Source: Ephydatia muelleri
Lineage: Eukaryota; Porifera; Demospongiae; Spongillida; Spongillidae
Assembly (NCBI GenBank): GCA_013339895.1
Contig: JABACO010000006.1
Span: 5,582,470-5,646,469 of the forward strand
Direction: 5' to 3'
DNA: 64,000 bases
Part shown: one piece after another, positions 36,800 through 50,949 of the stretch
Layout of the letters: every line of letters begins with the position of its first letter
Numbering within the stretch: the stretch's first letter is position 1
Translations under genes and position numbers: made by a program
The notes under the pieces: generated by a model
Database searches by the model: none
What the model saw: only the letters and a program-made list of their open reading frames with translations
Told to the model about the DNA's origin: nothing

Positions 36800-39700
36800 A
36801 TACAATACAGCTCTATCCATGGATCACCCTCGATTCTCAAATACAGATACGGAGCGCTACGAACAACGACTAGCATGTTTAGGATGCCAAATGTGACGTG
36901 ACTACTGGCACACTGTTGGGCATCGCATAAACGTGCACGTGTTATTTTGCGGAGCGAACATGACGTATGCGGTGCAAAACAGTTAGCTATGGTTGCTACG
37001 CACATGTAGAACACCTAAACACTTCAGCTGCAACATACCTGAGTGAGTCTGGTTCAGGGCAAGCGTTTTCCCGCAGTGCCATCGCCCGTAGGTCATGCTC
37101 GAACGTCCATTATTCTTACGTAAATTATTGTAAAGAATTAAAAATGGAGACATTGAGTACCTCAACCACTAAAAGTGACTCAGGAAGTCACAGAAGTAGG
37201 CAAAAGAGTGTTGTATGGTAACACACACCTGCCTCGATGATCTGGTTAATATAATCCGAAACGAACTTCACCACAACTATCACAGATCCTGAGAAAAATG
37301 TACAAACGTCTTGAAAGAAACCTAATTTTTATCAAATTTCTACAGGTGTCTATGGACGTGTTGTTTTAGGGCCAGGAAGTCACAGATAGACCGTGAAATT
37401 TTTATTTCATAAATAAAGCATAGCTTATGATGTGCTTCACTGTAATCTGAACGAATTTTTCATTCTGTCCTTTCCTGATTTAGGTTGAACAGAAGTTCCA
37501 TAAAGTTCAATGGACGCGTACGCGGAAATTAACGGACGTTTGCAATGACGCGTCAGGAATACGTAATGAGCGTCCGAAATTTCTGGCAATGTTACGATAA
37601 GCTATATTGAATATGAGTTAACACTCAGCAACAGCCATCACCAACAGCGAGACTAGTTTTTTTTTGACAGTATTTATGCAAAGTATAGGTTATACGTTAT
37701 AACTGAAAGCTATATGCAGCCTTCTCTGTGATCACGCGTGCGTAGGATTTGATCGAAACACAAAGTGTGCAAGCAACTTCCCACCGCATGTACGATCCAT
37801 GAATAGGGAAGCCCTAGCTGCTAGAACGCCACAGTGCACCACACGCATCAACGCATAATTCCCACAAACGCGAAATACAAGGCAACTCTTGCGCGATCGC
37901 GTGTCATAGGTTGTGCCTTCAAAGTTGTACCACAATATCTCAGCGAAGAGTCTGAGACACGCTTGTTTTATGTGCCGATTGCGAGTCGATGGTGCATGGT
38001 TTCCTACTCAGCACATACAACTCACTGCCCGGTGGTGGAGTCACCAAGATTACTGATATATATATTTATGGTACAGCACGCCACCATGCATTAATTCGTT
38101 GCTGATGCCTTAATTGAGCTGGAGTATGGTTATCCCGTATTACTACCAGTTTCTTACTTCGGCGGGTGAGTATTATTGTTTATATCCGACCTCTGTTGTT
38201 AGTACCTAAACCCTGCCAGGGGCCGTACCCTAGCTATGCCATTGCTATTACAAGTCGAGACATTCAACCAAATCATCGGACAATGGAAAGGAGGGATTAC
38301 GACGTTACCAAGGAAACCCATAATATGGCTCGTTCCATTGTGTCTCCCTCTAAGGCAGTACTCGGGATCTGACTACTCTGATACAAGTAATTCATTAAAA
38401 CATGCAAGCTAGAGATACCGGTACCGTTCACTATTATATATGCATGGATAATCCTGTTGTCTTATTCAGTACGCATTGATTCACACCGGATATACATTAA
38501 GATTCTTCGATTAGAACGCTACTGATATTCGTGTGCTAGCATAGTTCATTGGCCATTCAATTTAAAGTGTCTTTTCAAATTTGCAACGAATGGAGTCATC
38601 GGATCACCATGCGGAACCAGTTCTCGAGAAGCGCTTCAAAAGAAGAAGAAGAATGGAAGTCTGGCACAAATACTTCCTGTCATGAGTGGACATCCTTAAC
38701 TGGTGAAAGTAAAGTAAAGTTCGTAAGGTACAAATACACTTGACATTAGTATACATTCATCATACATGTACATTGTGTATACCAGCTGCTTCCTTCATAG
38801 ATGAAAGACATAGTGCCCTGCGCACAACAGTAGTGAAGTTATGGGAGGTACTATGTGCAGTGAGTCAAATCACTTGTCACCAAATGACTTCTTTCCGTTG
38901 TTGGCATACGGAATCCTAAGGATTTGGAAGATTTATACAGCATACTGTCTAATGAATCGGGTACAGACCACACCCAGACAACACAACTAACCAGCAGCTA
39001 GAGATATTTAACCCATTCTTGCCCGGGGTACAGACCAACCCGGTTAATCAGCATCAGCTAAAGTGATTCTTCCTCATGTGCACCCCATGGCCAGCAAAAA
39101 GAGCTGGGAGTATGTGGCGTTCACGCCGATGAAAGAAATATTCAAATGTATTGAACCAAGGGCACATTACTAGCAACGACACGCTCCTCCCACTCACACA
39201 GGCACCAATTTGCACTATAAGGGCGCGCCCACCATTTGATGTTATTAACATTATTGACTTCTAATAATATTATTACGTAATAGCAAAAGTAATTAATTTT
39301 GTTGTTGATTCTCCTGCTCGAAAAATGAAAGCGAAAATAAAAGAATGCATTATTTATATTTAAAACATTAATCCAACTGCGTTAATGTTTAAAAACAATC
39401 AAATACTTTACATGCGTTTTCAATGTACAGACGTGAGTCCGAAATTGCTGGACATGTTCTGCCGTCGTCCGAGGTTGTGTTGAAGCCGTCACACACGTCC
39501 GAGGCTGTTTCGAATCTGTCACATTCGTCCGAGGCTGTTTCACACGTGCTAGAGCTGATTTGTGAATCGTTGATCCACACATACTTGGTAGTGCAAGGAC
39601 AACCAGCTTTGCAACTTGCGTAGGCAGAAGCGTTACATCCTTAGGATCTGCGGACTCAGTTTAATGCCAGGCCATATTGCATGCTCGCTAGGTCTCACCT

Positions 39701-40756
39701 ATGCATGGGCAAAATGCGCGCAAGTCAAAAAGCCCATTATAACGTAGGCCACCGCTGCAGAGAGCACCATCATTTTATTAAATTTGCGGCGTACCTTTCC
39801 CAACCTCTGCGTATATAGGTAGGCACGTGCGTGAATAATTCGGGATAAGATTGAATTGCGACCTTGAAATCTGTGCCTAACTGCATGCGAAGTGAAACAT
39901 TAAAGTTGGGCGGCATTTTGCAAGGCTATAAACCCATACATACATGGACATGAACAGTTTAAATTACAGCTGGCTTATCATGATCTAAAAGCTGCAAAAT
40001 GCACACCAACGGCACATGATTTAATTAATCAGGCAACTCATGCACATGAAAATCATGCGTACATTTGCTGAAATTTACGGTGATGGGCGGACATTGTAAT
40101 TCAATCGAAGTCAGTGTGAGTATCATCAAGTTTTGGAACAAAACACAAGGCCCTCAATCTTTTAACGTCAAACGAGGTGCAGGATCATAGAGGTAAATCA
40201 GCTGTAACATAGTGGAGAGACGAAAAGAGTTAGAACCTTTTTAATAATCGAGCTAGTCAAACAGGTAAACTTGTGCACGCGCACCCGTATGCCCATCTTT
40301 CAGCATCCTAACAAAGATTCACATGCCCAGAGTGTTCTACCAGGGACTGTCCATACAGTATATCACACACTTTTCAACTTTTTTGGACCCACAAGTGTCA
40401 CAACATTACATAAATAACCCCCTTTAAAAGTATATCAAATCTCCCCCCCTCCCCCCCCCCCACACACACATACACATACAACATACACAACACAAATGGG
40501 CAAAATGTTAGCAGCCAGATATGAATAATTCAAGACAACGAAGGAATGCAGTTAAGAGCTCATCATCCTCCCGTGCATGGTGAAGCTAAATGCTCCTCAA
40601 TATGATATATGGGCATATAGGCTTATCACTTATTCTATCATGCAGGAATATAATTCTCTTTCAGCAAATTTACTTTCTATTATGGCCATATTTTACACTG
40701 TCAGACACAATAATCATGGACCAGGGTCCGGTTATATGTTAGTATACATGTACGTT

Positions 40757-40789
<33 letters not shown>

Positions 40790-41554
40790 CTGATATCAGT
40801 GCTTGTCCAAGTAAGCAGCAACGCTGCACGAAAATGTTAAGGGTCTTTGGATATAGTGACGGTAAAATGAAAGGCTGTATGCATGGTAGATCGGTTTTCG
40901 ATCGCTATTCAATACAACATGAATACATCTTATATCCAAATGATCCATGCATTCAACTGTTTTTGCGTGATTATGCCCAACGATTCAGCCACGGCCGTAT
41001 AACGACGGCGCCGGCGCAATATAGGGAACTTGCCTTTCTGCAGTTACTGTACAAATGTGCGGCACATGCAGGCATGCAAGGGATATCTATCTGCAACAAA
41101 ACAGAAAAGGCAAAACCAACAGCAAAACTTGAGTGGTGGTAAGTTGTTGCAGACAACAGAAACTTTCTTCCGTGTTGTTTTCAAAATCTGCATGACAGAT
41201 TTCGTGTTCCTCAGAAACATTGGGCCAACAACATGCCAACAACATGCAGGTTTACAAATTCTTGCAAATCGACAGTACAGTGAACATGAATGTGGTCACC
41301 CCGTACCTCATGCATACAGTGATATATACGCAGCATGCTCAAGACATGCATGAGCACTTATGCACTGGTACAGTGGTCCCAGCTGTGGACTTGACACATT
41401 ACTAGGGTCACTACAGGTGTCCCTATAGCCTGGAGGGCGAGAACAGTGACAATTACATGTATGCAGACACCTCACTTTGGGCCCGGACATATACATATAT
41501 GTACACTGTATACGTGTGACGTTAGGGGGCGCTTAATTTGAGCCCATTGATAAT
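36800..41554. other. Gene-poor stretch with minor repeats
   Basis: About 2.5 units of a ~33-bp repeat (CGTCCGAGGCTGTTTC core) lie at 39466-39545, and a poly-A run at about 40758-40786. One plus-strand frame, 40834-41142 (102 codons, with DPCIQLFLRDYAQRFSH), is unrecognised and has no supporting context. Confidence 0.4.
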
Positions 41555-41654
41555 NNNNNNNNNNNNNNNNNNNNNNNNNNNNNNNNNNNNNNNNNNNNNN
41601 NNNNNNNNNNNNNNNNNNNNNNNNNNNNNNNNNNNNNNNNNNNNNNNNNNNNNN
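41555..41654. other. Assembly gap (100 N)
   Basis: A run of exactly 100 unknown bases, probably a scaffold gap of unknown true size. Confidence 0.99.
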
Positions 41655-41769
41655 TATTTTGTTTTATTTATATTGATAGTTATTTTGTTGTAAAGCCTGT
41701 TAAGGGGAGAAAACAAACACTAAGTACATAAGTTACCATACAAAAATGAATATGAATATGGATATCCAG

Positions 41770-42195
41770 TTATTTTTCATCTGATCTGAGCCAAAGAACC
41801 ATAACCGAGGCAGCATTTCCCCTCTGGACAGCCCCCAAGAGCCTTTGAGAGGAGGAAGGAGTGTGCCCTGCTCCCTCCAGAAGTCAATTTAAGGCGATGA
41901 CCTAGATCGTTTAGGAGTTTGAGAGTTCTCTGTACCAAAACTCCAGAAGACTCTATGGCTACAGGTGTGAAGATGTGGCCAGGGTCCAGGTGTGCATAAT
42001 TTAGATTTTATATTTGCGCCCTGCTTGGTTGGCTACTGCCCCCGCTTCGCTTCTGCAAGCCACAATATATAGCAGCATAAGAGGGAGCATAGGTATCAGG
42101 ACACGTGGCATCCCATACAAGGAGTTGACCACATTTTCATGGAGCTAAGGTTATTCCATCTGGACGTTTCCATCTTACGTCATCTTAATTTGTTC
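41770..42195 (-). pseudogene. Non-LTR retrotransposon C-terminal fragment, minus strand
   Basis: The reverse strand reads RWKRPDGITLAPWKCGQLLV, then WDATCPDTYAPSYAA, then a block ending HIFTPVAIESSGVLVQRTLK. This order (RPDG-x-T-x-x-PW-x-x-G-x-x-L-x-WD-x-T-x-x-DT, then a PVAVE-x-SG-x-x block) is the classic region downstream of RT in many animal LINEs. An internal stop and frame irregularities show decay. It extends upstream of the C-terminal block seen in the fragments at the left of the window. Confidence 0.7.
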
Positions 42196-42199
42196 ATTC

Positions 42200-43560
42200 T
42201 TCTAACAAGATTCTGATAAAAAATTTTAGTGTTTCAGCAAGTCTGTATTCTGTAGTCAGTAAAAAATTATTCATACTGTGTAATTACATGTAGTGTGGAA
42301 TGGAGTTATTTCAGTATATCTTTTGTCAATGGTTTTGATGAATGTTGAGAATACTACGCTTATATGAATTTTTGGTCTATTGATACCATGTAGAACTAAA
42401 TCTTACTAATATTATTTGACTAAGTAACTGACTTTCAAGTAGTATAAATGAAGAATCATTTCAGAAATATTTTGTAGCACAATAATTAAGTGCATGAATT
42501 ATAGTTTTCTAGAACAAGCTCATTATATGAAATTTAACTGCCACAATTGCTACTGCATATTGGTAAATAGAAAATGTAAGACCATAAAATTTACACATGA
42601 AGTTATTGTAGTGCAAAAATTCCCTATGCATGTATACTACAGACCAGTTTCCTAAGAGCTTAGAAGACAGTTGGGCTCCAGTGCTCCATAACATATATAT
42701 AGTCAGCCCTACATGTACACATATATTATTATAACCTTTATTAATTGTATGTACCACTCTATTGGCTGTGTTCTCATTGAGCTTTGTTGGATCATGATTT
42801 GTCATTTTAACTGCACGGGCTATGTATTGGAATTGAAAGGATGATGCAAGCATAATGTATTCACACAAGGTTCAATAAAATTATACAGAACACATACATT
42901 TTAGGTTCTGGATGTACAGAATTTGAAGTATATGTCTCATTTGAGACATTGTACTAATAAAATAGCTTACATTTGACCCCTTTCCTCCCTTTGCCAACAC
43001 TTTCCATGCATGCGTGTCCCATTATGTACAAATCCATATGATATACAGTAATTAGTTGCAGTTTCTCCTCACAAAATAGGAGAAAAGAACCCTGTGCTAG
43101 CTTATCCTGTAAGATGTGCTCATTTATTCAGTCCAGTGAGTGAACTATACAAGCAATAAAATGGATGGGTGAAATTTCATTCAACCATTTTTTTTTGTGC
43201 CATTAACACAACAAATATATATTCTGAAATTTTATGTTATGGTTTACAGAAATGTTCCTTCATCACAAGTCACTCGAAAAATCGGCTGTGAGTTGCAGAA
43301 AAAAGCAGCATGTGTATAGACTTGTGAACATGTATTAAGCCTGGAGAATTCAGTGGCATGTACCAAACTACATGTATTTGGTCAGTGGTGTACTGATAGG
43401 GAATGATGATTATCGCTTACATGGTTAGTGTGAAGTTGTTGAAGGGGAGGTGTTTGGGTGGCTTTGGGACCCTAGAACCATAATGTGTAATAAATAGTAT
43501 CATTTGAAGTACATATGTTTTTTTTTGACCCATGTTCACCCCACATACTTCGTTTCTATT
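42200..43560. other. No gene seen
   Basis: AT-rich non-coding sequence; the single longer minus frame (42509-42868) has no domain signal. Confidence 0.4.
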
Positions 43561-43566
43561 TTATCA

Positions 43567-43683
43567 GCTCACAATGACAGCGCCACAGGAGCACTTGCTG
43601 GTGGAGTTCTTGGAGGCATTATTGGACTTCTGCTGATATATTGCCACTGCATTAATCTACTTCCTTGTGTATTGCAGGAGTAA
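43567..43683 (+). pseudogene. Orphan transmembrane exon related to the receptor gene, plus strand
   Basis: After a TTTTATCAG acceptor the frame reads AHNDSATGALAGGVLGGIIG then LLLIYCHC and soon stops. The AGGV-x-GGI glycine-rich helix matches the receptor's transmembrane exon at 47093-47221 (AGPVAGGVIGGIVFVL). It lies on the opposite strand from the neighbouring decayed FN3 exon, so a rearrangement separated them. Confidence 0.45.
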
Positions 43684-43809
43684 GTGCTGGAGGGCCAGGT
43701 GGTAGACATTATGCGTGTGCGTGTTTCTTTTTCCATGTCCATTGTGCTAGCTGTTCATATCTCCAATGCCTTGCATTTTAATCAACTGTTCCTTTTAATG
43801 TTTGCTGTT

Positions 43810-44262
43810 GCAAAAAATACCACTTTACCTTCACTAACTTGCCCACAGAGACTTGTACTGGTGCCAACCTCATTTGTGACATTGACTTGAAATGCATATG
43901 AGAAACTGGCCACAAATCTTTGCATAAGAATAGCTGATGTGGCACCAGGTGAGACAACAGCTTGGGTATCTTGATACTCGTTTCCACCTATGCCAACTTG
44001 TCTGTGCCCAATCTAAATGGCTGTCACTGGTCTCCCGTCATCCTAGTTAATGATCCATGAGACATTGACTGTGCCCACACTAGTAGCTAGTGAACTGCAT
44101 ATCACAGTTGGTACTGAAGTGGGGAACACAACAATAACCACAGGACTACAATCAGGGTCTGTGCTAAGGATCACCATGTCACTTGGACTGCTCACAGCTT
44201 CTCCCTATGATGCTGACAGCCTACACCATGATGGTGTAATTGAGGCCATCCATTAGCATGTC
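43810..44262 (-). pseudogene. Decayed fibronectin-III exons, paralogous to the receptor gene
   Basis: The minus strand reads GLNYTIMV, then VPTVICSSLATSVGTVNVSW and, after two in-frame stops, PGATSAILMQRFVASFSYAF with NVTNEVGTSTSLCG. This parallels receptor exon 7 (APTLMCRDLIATAGTVNVSW, then VASRSYSFHISVNNSVG). It is a dead partial duplicate about 4 kb downstream of the receptor's FN3 exons, in the same orientation. Confidence 0.65.
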
Positions 44263-44443
44263 AATGGTAGCAAATGTCTGGTTTGTTGGCCAACTGGTTG
44301 TGTAGTTAGTCTGGTCATGTGCTAATACTGCTGCAACTCTGTACACTTGTTGGAACTTGCCAACTCACAGACACCTGGGATTTGGGGTTTGTGAAAGTGA
44401 TTAGGTTAATTATGAGTTATTTTACCATCAAATCTCTAATGTG

Positions 44444-44448
<5 letters not shown>

Positions 44449-44499
<51 letters not shown>
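44449..44499. repeat. (GT)n microsatellite
   Basis: About 25 uninterrupted GT units. Confidence 0.97.
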
Positions 44500-44501
<2 letters not shown>

Positions 44502-44599
44502 TTGTGTAATGATTTGTTGGTGTCTTTGTCGGCATTGTCTGTAAACATTAATTATGCACTGTTTTCCATGCTCTGTGAATGAATTGTGTATGGTTTATC

Positions 44600-47092
44600 A
44601 TCTGGAGTTGAGTCCCCCCCAACCCCTCCAAGCTTACTGTAACATTTTGTAGTCCCATCACCCTCTTCATCCACTATGTATTCATCCCAAAACACTGGGC
44701 AAGGGACATGCTTTGCTCCTTTTATCTGCACCTTATTAAGACCATGACCATGGCCACCCTCTGTGATCGCAATGCAATAGAGCTGAAGGCCACCAGGCAA
44801 CAAGTAGACGACCCCCGCATTGCACATGGCTGCCTAACATCGCCACATGTCCAGGATCTAAGACAGAATGTTTTCTTGGTTCTCACTAAAATAAATGTCT
44901 CATTGCACTAAGGCATAGAGCAGGAATGAGCAGCCTGGTACATCTGTGCAATGTTCGATGTTATACAGAATTGTGAGCACAGATGAGGTTATTTGAAAGG
45001 TTTCAACATCTGATGGGCCAAGCAGATATTACAAGGTGCCAACATAATCATGGATGGGTGGAGCCTTTGGTTGCAGGCAGAAGAGTCAGAATGAGATTGC
45101 ACTGGAGCTACAATTATGAAAACTTCGATTTATAAATGCAATTCTGTTTACAGAATGTACTCAAGTAATAAAAGTTATTATTAAAAACTATGAAATTAAT
45201 ATTCACATGGACTATGGACACCTTCTCCTTGATTATAAATAAGCAATTGAGTATGCCATTCCATGCATTAATTTACTCATAATTGGGAATTGTAGCATTC
45301 ATTGTGCAAAGTTACAATTAACTGCATAAATGTGTGGCATTGCGCCCAATAATATTTGAAATGTATACGAACCTGTCAATGTTTACATCATTAAATGGGG
45401 TCTATGGGGTCTATTTAATTATTGAAAATAATTATAGCACAATGAGTGTAAATGAAGCAAAATGTTGTGCCCAGTCATGCTCCATATGTAGATATAGTTG
45501 CAGGCATGGTAAAGTGGAGGCAAATGCATGACTAATGTTCTCATCTCTACCACATACATTCACATAGCATATTGATACATTGGAATGCAAGATAATCCAT
45601 ACCTACACCATTTGAAAATAAAAGTACTACACTATTGCAGTACATGTCTAGCTTCCCAACATAGCCTCCATCAGCTTTGGTCCTTCCAACAGTCTCAAAT
45701 GCTGAAACCAACTTTTCCTATCATGGAGAGCTGACTTAATCAAAAATATCTAAACTAATCCAAACTTTAGTGTACCTGAATCTGCTTCTGCTATAATTCC
45801 ATATGCTGTGTTCTGTCTTGTGTCACAAGTATCTGAAGGATGACCTCAGTGCATGAATGAATTAGATGCATCCTCTGAACCAAATTACCTATTGCTTTTA
45901 TAACATTTAAATAGTTTATATAATCTTATGATGCAGCACTTTCTATTGCCAATAAGTAGGCATAGTCTGATAATCACTGTATGTCACTCATTACCAATGA
46001 TGACACCAAAAGCAGTGTCTTCTAATCTCAGATGCTAAACAATTTTGTTAATAGTTTGCTATAATATACTGAGCAAAGTTAAATCACATTATGCAGTACT
46101 CCTGCAAGAATTCAACCTCTTTGCTTGGTTCCAACTGTATAATGTTGGAGCCATATACAAATTTTGCTCTACCTAAAACCTGCTATTATTTGCAATCCCT
46201 AAACCTGATATGTTTAGTGTCGTATGGAAAGTATGTGCTCGTGCAACTATTATGACAATCTGGTTGGCATCTGTAGTAGAGTAGAGCAAGCTGAGTAATG
46301 ATATATACTACTACACATTGCCATCTGCTCTAGCTATAAACTATGTACTCAGATGCATACCTATAGTTTCATAGGTTATATTCTCTGGCTCCACTGCTTT
46401 TTTCTGATTTGTTGTGTGCCCTTCTGTTAGATGGACAAAAACAGTGATTTTGGATACATGTAAAGGCACCCTGACTGACAGGTGAACTGCATGCAGTATG
46501 AAACTACCACATGTCTAAGAAAAGACAAACAGATACCAGTACATGTATATAATATGAAATTATAGTGCATAATCTATCAAAGCAATTTTACAGGCCTTTT
46601 ACACCTCTGTGCATCAACAGTCGCAGGCTTCTTAGAGATGGGTTTGGTTGTTTTAGCTAGTGTTTTTGTATACACAATGCCTGCATGTGCAATTTATACC
46701 TTCTCCATGTACCATTCCATAGGCTGAGTTCTGCTCCATCTGCACTGCATTCTGGTTCATCTTGTGCACTTAATAATGGAGTGTAAATGCAGTATTAAAG
46801 CATCTACTGCTACATATCAACACCATCCAGATAATTATAATTACACTTATGCAAATACATGCAGCTGTACAGTGTATAATGCATCCAAACAGGAATATAT
46901 TATCCAATGGTGAGTTCATCCCTAGCATACTCCAACTAACAAAACATTTGGTTGTACGCGCACACAGGTATCACATTACAGCAAAACTGGTTTGTATGGC
47001 CGATATGCTCTAATCGTCTTGGGCACATAGCAGTTCATCAGACCACAGGAGAGATGCATTTAATGGAGACCTCCATACTAGACAAGACTTAC
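44600..47092. other. No gene supported downstream of the receptor's last clear exon
   Basis: A minus frame at 44552-44827 (91 codons, with GGLQLYCIAITEGGHGHGLN) is unrecognised. The receptor must continue beyond the donor at 47093 to a cytoplasmic exon, but I could not identify one here. Confidence 0.35.
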
Positions 47093-49099
47093 CTCTGTGC
47101 CTTAGGGCAAGGTATATGACCACAGGGAGAACAATCAAGATGACCAGAACAAAAACGATCCCTCCAATCACTCCTCCTGCAACTGGTCCTGCGATTGATG
47201 AGCTTGCTGACTTTTGTGTGGCTATGTCAGGAGGGATGACCATAGGAGGTGTTAGTGATGATGTAAGGGCTCAAAAGTAACACGTAAGACAATGTAATGC
47301 ATTCACAACTTGCATATGGTTACATTCACTACTTGATACTGTACCTGTCATGCAGAGTTAAAAAAAAAAAAAAAAAACGTAGTGAACAGGGCAGGAGAGG
47401 TTCCATAAACATTGCTTGCATAAATCGAGAAATAGTAGAGAACACCTTCTTTTATGTTGTTGATGATAATGGACACCTTCTGCCCATCAATGTATGCGGG
47501 GAATGAATAGGTGGATGGCATCGTGTCTATTGAGGGCACTGAGCTAATGATGAATGCAAATGATCCAGTGGCTCCAGAACCAGATGCAGCTGTACTCAGA
47601 GTCAGGGTAATCGTCCCAGGTTTGGTGGAGATGATTTGGGGCTCATCAGGTCGTATAGGAATTCCTGTGAGGTTGAGAGAAATGTTATGTGTGTTAGTTT
47701 CAGGAAATCTCCTTGATAAGAACTGGTCCGCATGTAACAATGTTGCTGATGCCAACAGAGTTATTGACAGATATGTGGAATGAGTAGGATCTGCTGGCCA
47801 CAAACTGTTCCTTAACTATCACAGATGTTGCAGTGGGTGTGACTAAAGCTTGGATTGGTTGGTACTGCTGGTCAGTGCCATCCACAGTGTATGCAATCTG
47901 TACTGCTGTGATATCCCTCCCACCATTGTACACAACAGTCCATGACACATTGACAGTACCAGCAGTAGCAATCAAATCTCTGCACATAAGAGTTGGGGCT
48001 GAAAATGAACAATGCAGTGGGCACAACCCAAATGAATGTATCCATTGGCATTCTTACCATTGGGCTCTGTACTGAAGGTTTCTTTGTCACTTGCAGGGCC
48101 AACTGCTGATGCACCACCAAAACCACTGATCGCTACAACAGTGATGTCATAGGACATTCCAGGCCATAACTGAGTGAAAAGGGCAGCTGTTGTATTCGCG
48201 AGCACAATTCGATTGGTGGAATCAAGTGATGAAGCTGTGACCATGTAGACAGAGACTGGAGGGACTCCCATGCTGTATGGAGGCTGCCAGCTGATGTATA
48301 GCTGGGTGGTATTGTCTGATACATCATTAGATGTGACATTGTTAGGCTGAGAGGGTGGTACTAGAGAAAGCAAGCACCATGGGCGATAGTATAGTGCTAA
48401 TAAAGCTTACCAACAATAAACAGAACTATATTCACCGTGAGAGGGCCAAATACACCATTATTAAGAACACATGACCAGGTCCCATTGTCACTTGTGTTAG
48501 TATTAGATACCATTATATACACATTGTCAGATCCATTTCCAAACACATATCTTCCTCCAGTTGTCAATGTAGTCTCATTATTGTTTCTCCACAGGATGGA
48601 GGAGGGAGGGTCACTTCTGAGGTTCGTACTACACACAAGAGTTGCAGGTTGTCCGAGAACTGCTGCCACCAGGGATGGTCCAGATGTGATGACTGGGGGA
48701 ACTGAAAGAACAACAAATGTTCACATCTCACACAAATTGCAATAAGCACTAATACATACACAGCACAGTTAGGTTAAAAGTTCCAGTTGAAGAACCAATA
48801 ATGGTATTGCTGATCAATCTCCTGTTTGTGGCTGTCAACATATAGCTGCCAATATTGTCTTCTGTTAGTCCAGTCAGTGTCATGTTAGGATGGCTGTACT
48901 GTATCTGAGCTGCACTCAGTGAGCCACTCCCAGCAATGGTGAATGATAAGGTGTCTCGAGGATAGGGAGGAGGTGAGGAAGTGTCTCCAATCTGGAAGGT
49001 GATTGATCCATTCTTCAGTCCCGTAACTGTACCCACTGATTTCAAGACAGGTGGTCCTGTGACGTGAAATGAGGACACATCAGCATCACACACAGCCAC

Positions 49100-50940
49100 A
49101 CATACATGTACAGTAGAACATAAGTGATAGGTTGCTCAATGAGCTCTAGAAGGTCAGTGTCTAACAAATAACCATAGGGAACCATATTCAAGGACTTAAT
49201 AACCACAACCTGGTAGTAATATGTGCACAGTAGAACTCCTCTGGAATCTACACAAGTGCATTAGTGAGTTGGAGCCATGAGATGTAGTGTTATTCGTCGT
49301 TCAAAATATAAGTGCAGCAATTGAATGATTGGGTGTCCACATCGTGAGGTTGGCATACCGTTGGAATGACACTGCTGACACTGCTCTGTCCACAATATGG
49401 AATAGAGGAGTGTCTACACTTCACGAGTACTAATGCACATACAGTAGCGGTCAAAATAAATATCATTGTACAAGGGATTAAAAAACAATTCATAAAACGA
49501 TGATGACATTGGCCTTTTTAAGTGTTTATCTGGCCTTTCCAAAGCCTTGCGCTAATATTGTAATGTATGAAAATAATGTGTGTGCAACTTAGCCAAATGA
49601 TCCCCAGATGTCACATTAGGACTGTGCTGGGACTTCTTTAGCCACATGAATACAACTGCTAGTTGGCCTGCTGTTGTCCTGCGTCAGTGAACACCTGTAC
49701 GTTCTTCTACAAACATTTTGATTTCGGTTGCTACTTTCGAGAGTAGACAAGAACTATGTGTTTTACCACTGCCATGGTTTTCATTTCCTGATAACACTTC
49801 ATAAAATGATACACATATTCACATGTTCAGGCTAGTTTTTTCTGCCCGCAGGCAAGAAATAATAGACACAGCTTTAAACAAAACAAAGCACAATAGGCGG
49901 AAGGTGAAGTACTTGACACACGTATGTTGCCATGCGTATCTCAAGCAAGAAATGGTTGTACACACGTCCCATCTTGATTATACATCCCCCCCCCCCCCCC
50001 CCCTTTGTCTACTGTGTGTAAAACACACACCACACATACTACTGGTACACGATATGTATGCTAAAAAGTAAGATCAAAATACAGATTATTGTAACACCTC
50101 TGATGGATCTTTTAAACCAAACGATGACAAACGATCCTCAAAAGGGGAGCTTTGTAATGTTATTTTGACCACTACTGGGAGATAAAAACAGTGTTTGCAA
50201 TGATGTCCATTGAGATGTGGTTCTTGTTTGAATTATGCAACACATATGCCTGATGTCGGACTTACTACTCACTGACAATTCTGTATGTTTCCTTCTTATA
50301 TCACTATTGTTAATACTAATTCACTGTGAACGTACAAATCATAAAAATAACTTTGTTCCCTTAATTAGTTTCACATGTCTTAATCTCAATTATGTTTGCT
50401 GAATTCAGCTTCAATCTAAACCTCCTCCAAAATGGGTACTAAAAATTATGTTTGCAAGATGTCCTGCTGACATCATAAAGGAATGGTTAGATGGTGAAGT
50501 ATGCCATCAGAAATGGTCATAGACACATCAACATTCATTTCTGTGTGAAATGTGATGTTCTAACACTTAGAAATTGGTCAACTGCCAAAATGCCACATGT
50601 TCTTCCACTTTCAGGGAGGACACCACACATTTAGTGGGTCATGAAGTTTCATAGGATCCATTATCCTGATTACAAACCATTATGTTTCACCAACGCAATA
50701 TCTCTAAGAACACAAAGAGTGTGAAAACATTTGTGGCCATAAAGCAAAGAGTATCAAATCATGACACACGCCTATAACAGCAAGTCAATTACAGGGTGTA
50801 CTACAATGAAGGAAAATTCAATACAAAATCACCAAAAGTAGTTACATTTGTGGGTGCTGGTCATTAATAACCAATTCAAATAGCAAGGAATTCTGATTAC
50901 AAATTTTTAAATTAACAAAATATAAATATGCAATACTACT
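49100..50940. other. Part of receptor intron 3, no exon seen
   Basis: Non-coding, with a poly-C run at about 49987-50003. The minus frame 49290-49493 starts with a hydrophobic stretch (MNCFLIPCTMIFILTATVCA) but has no splice support or homologous context. Confidence 0.4.
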
Positions 50941-50949
50941 CATAATCAA

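Noticed and set aside
39423..39623. CRISPR-like array from the CGTCCGAGG repeats
   Set aside because: Only about three imperfect units with no spacers of equal length, in an animal genome.
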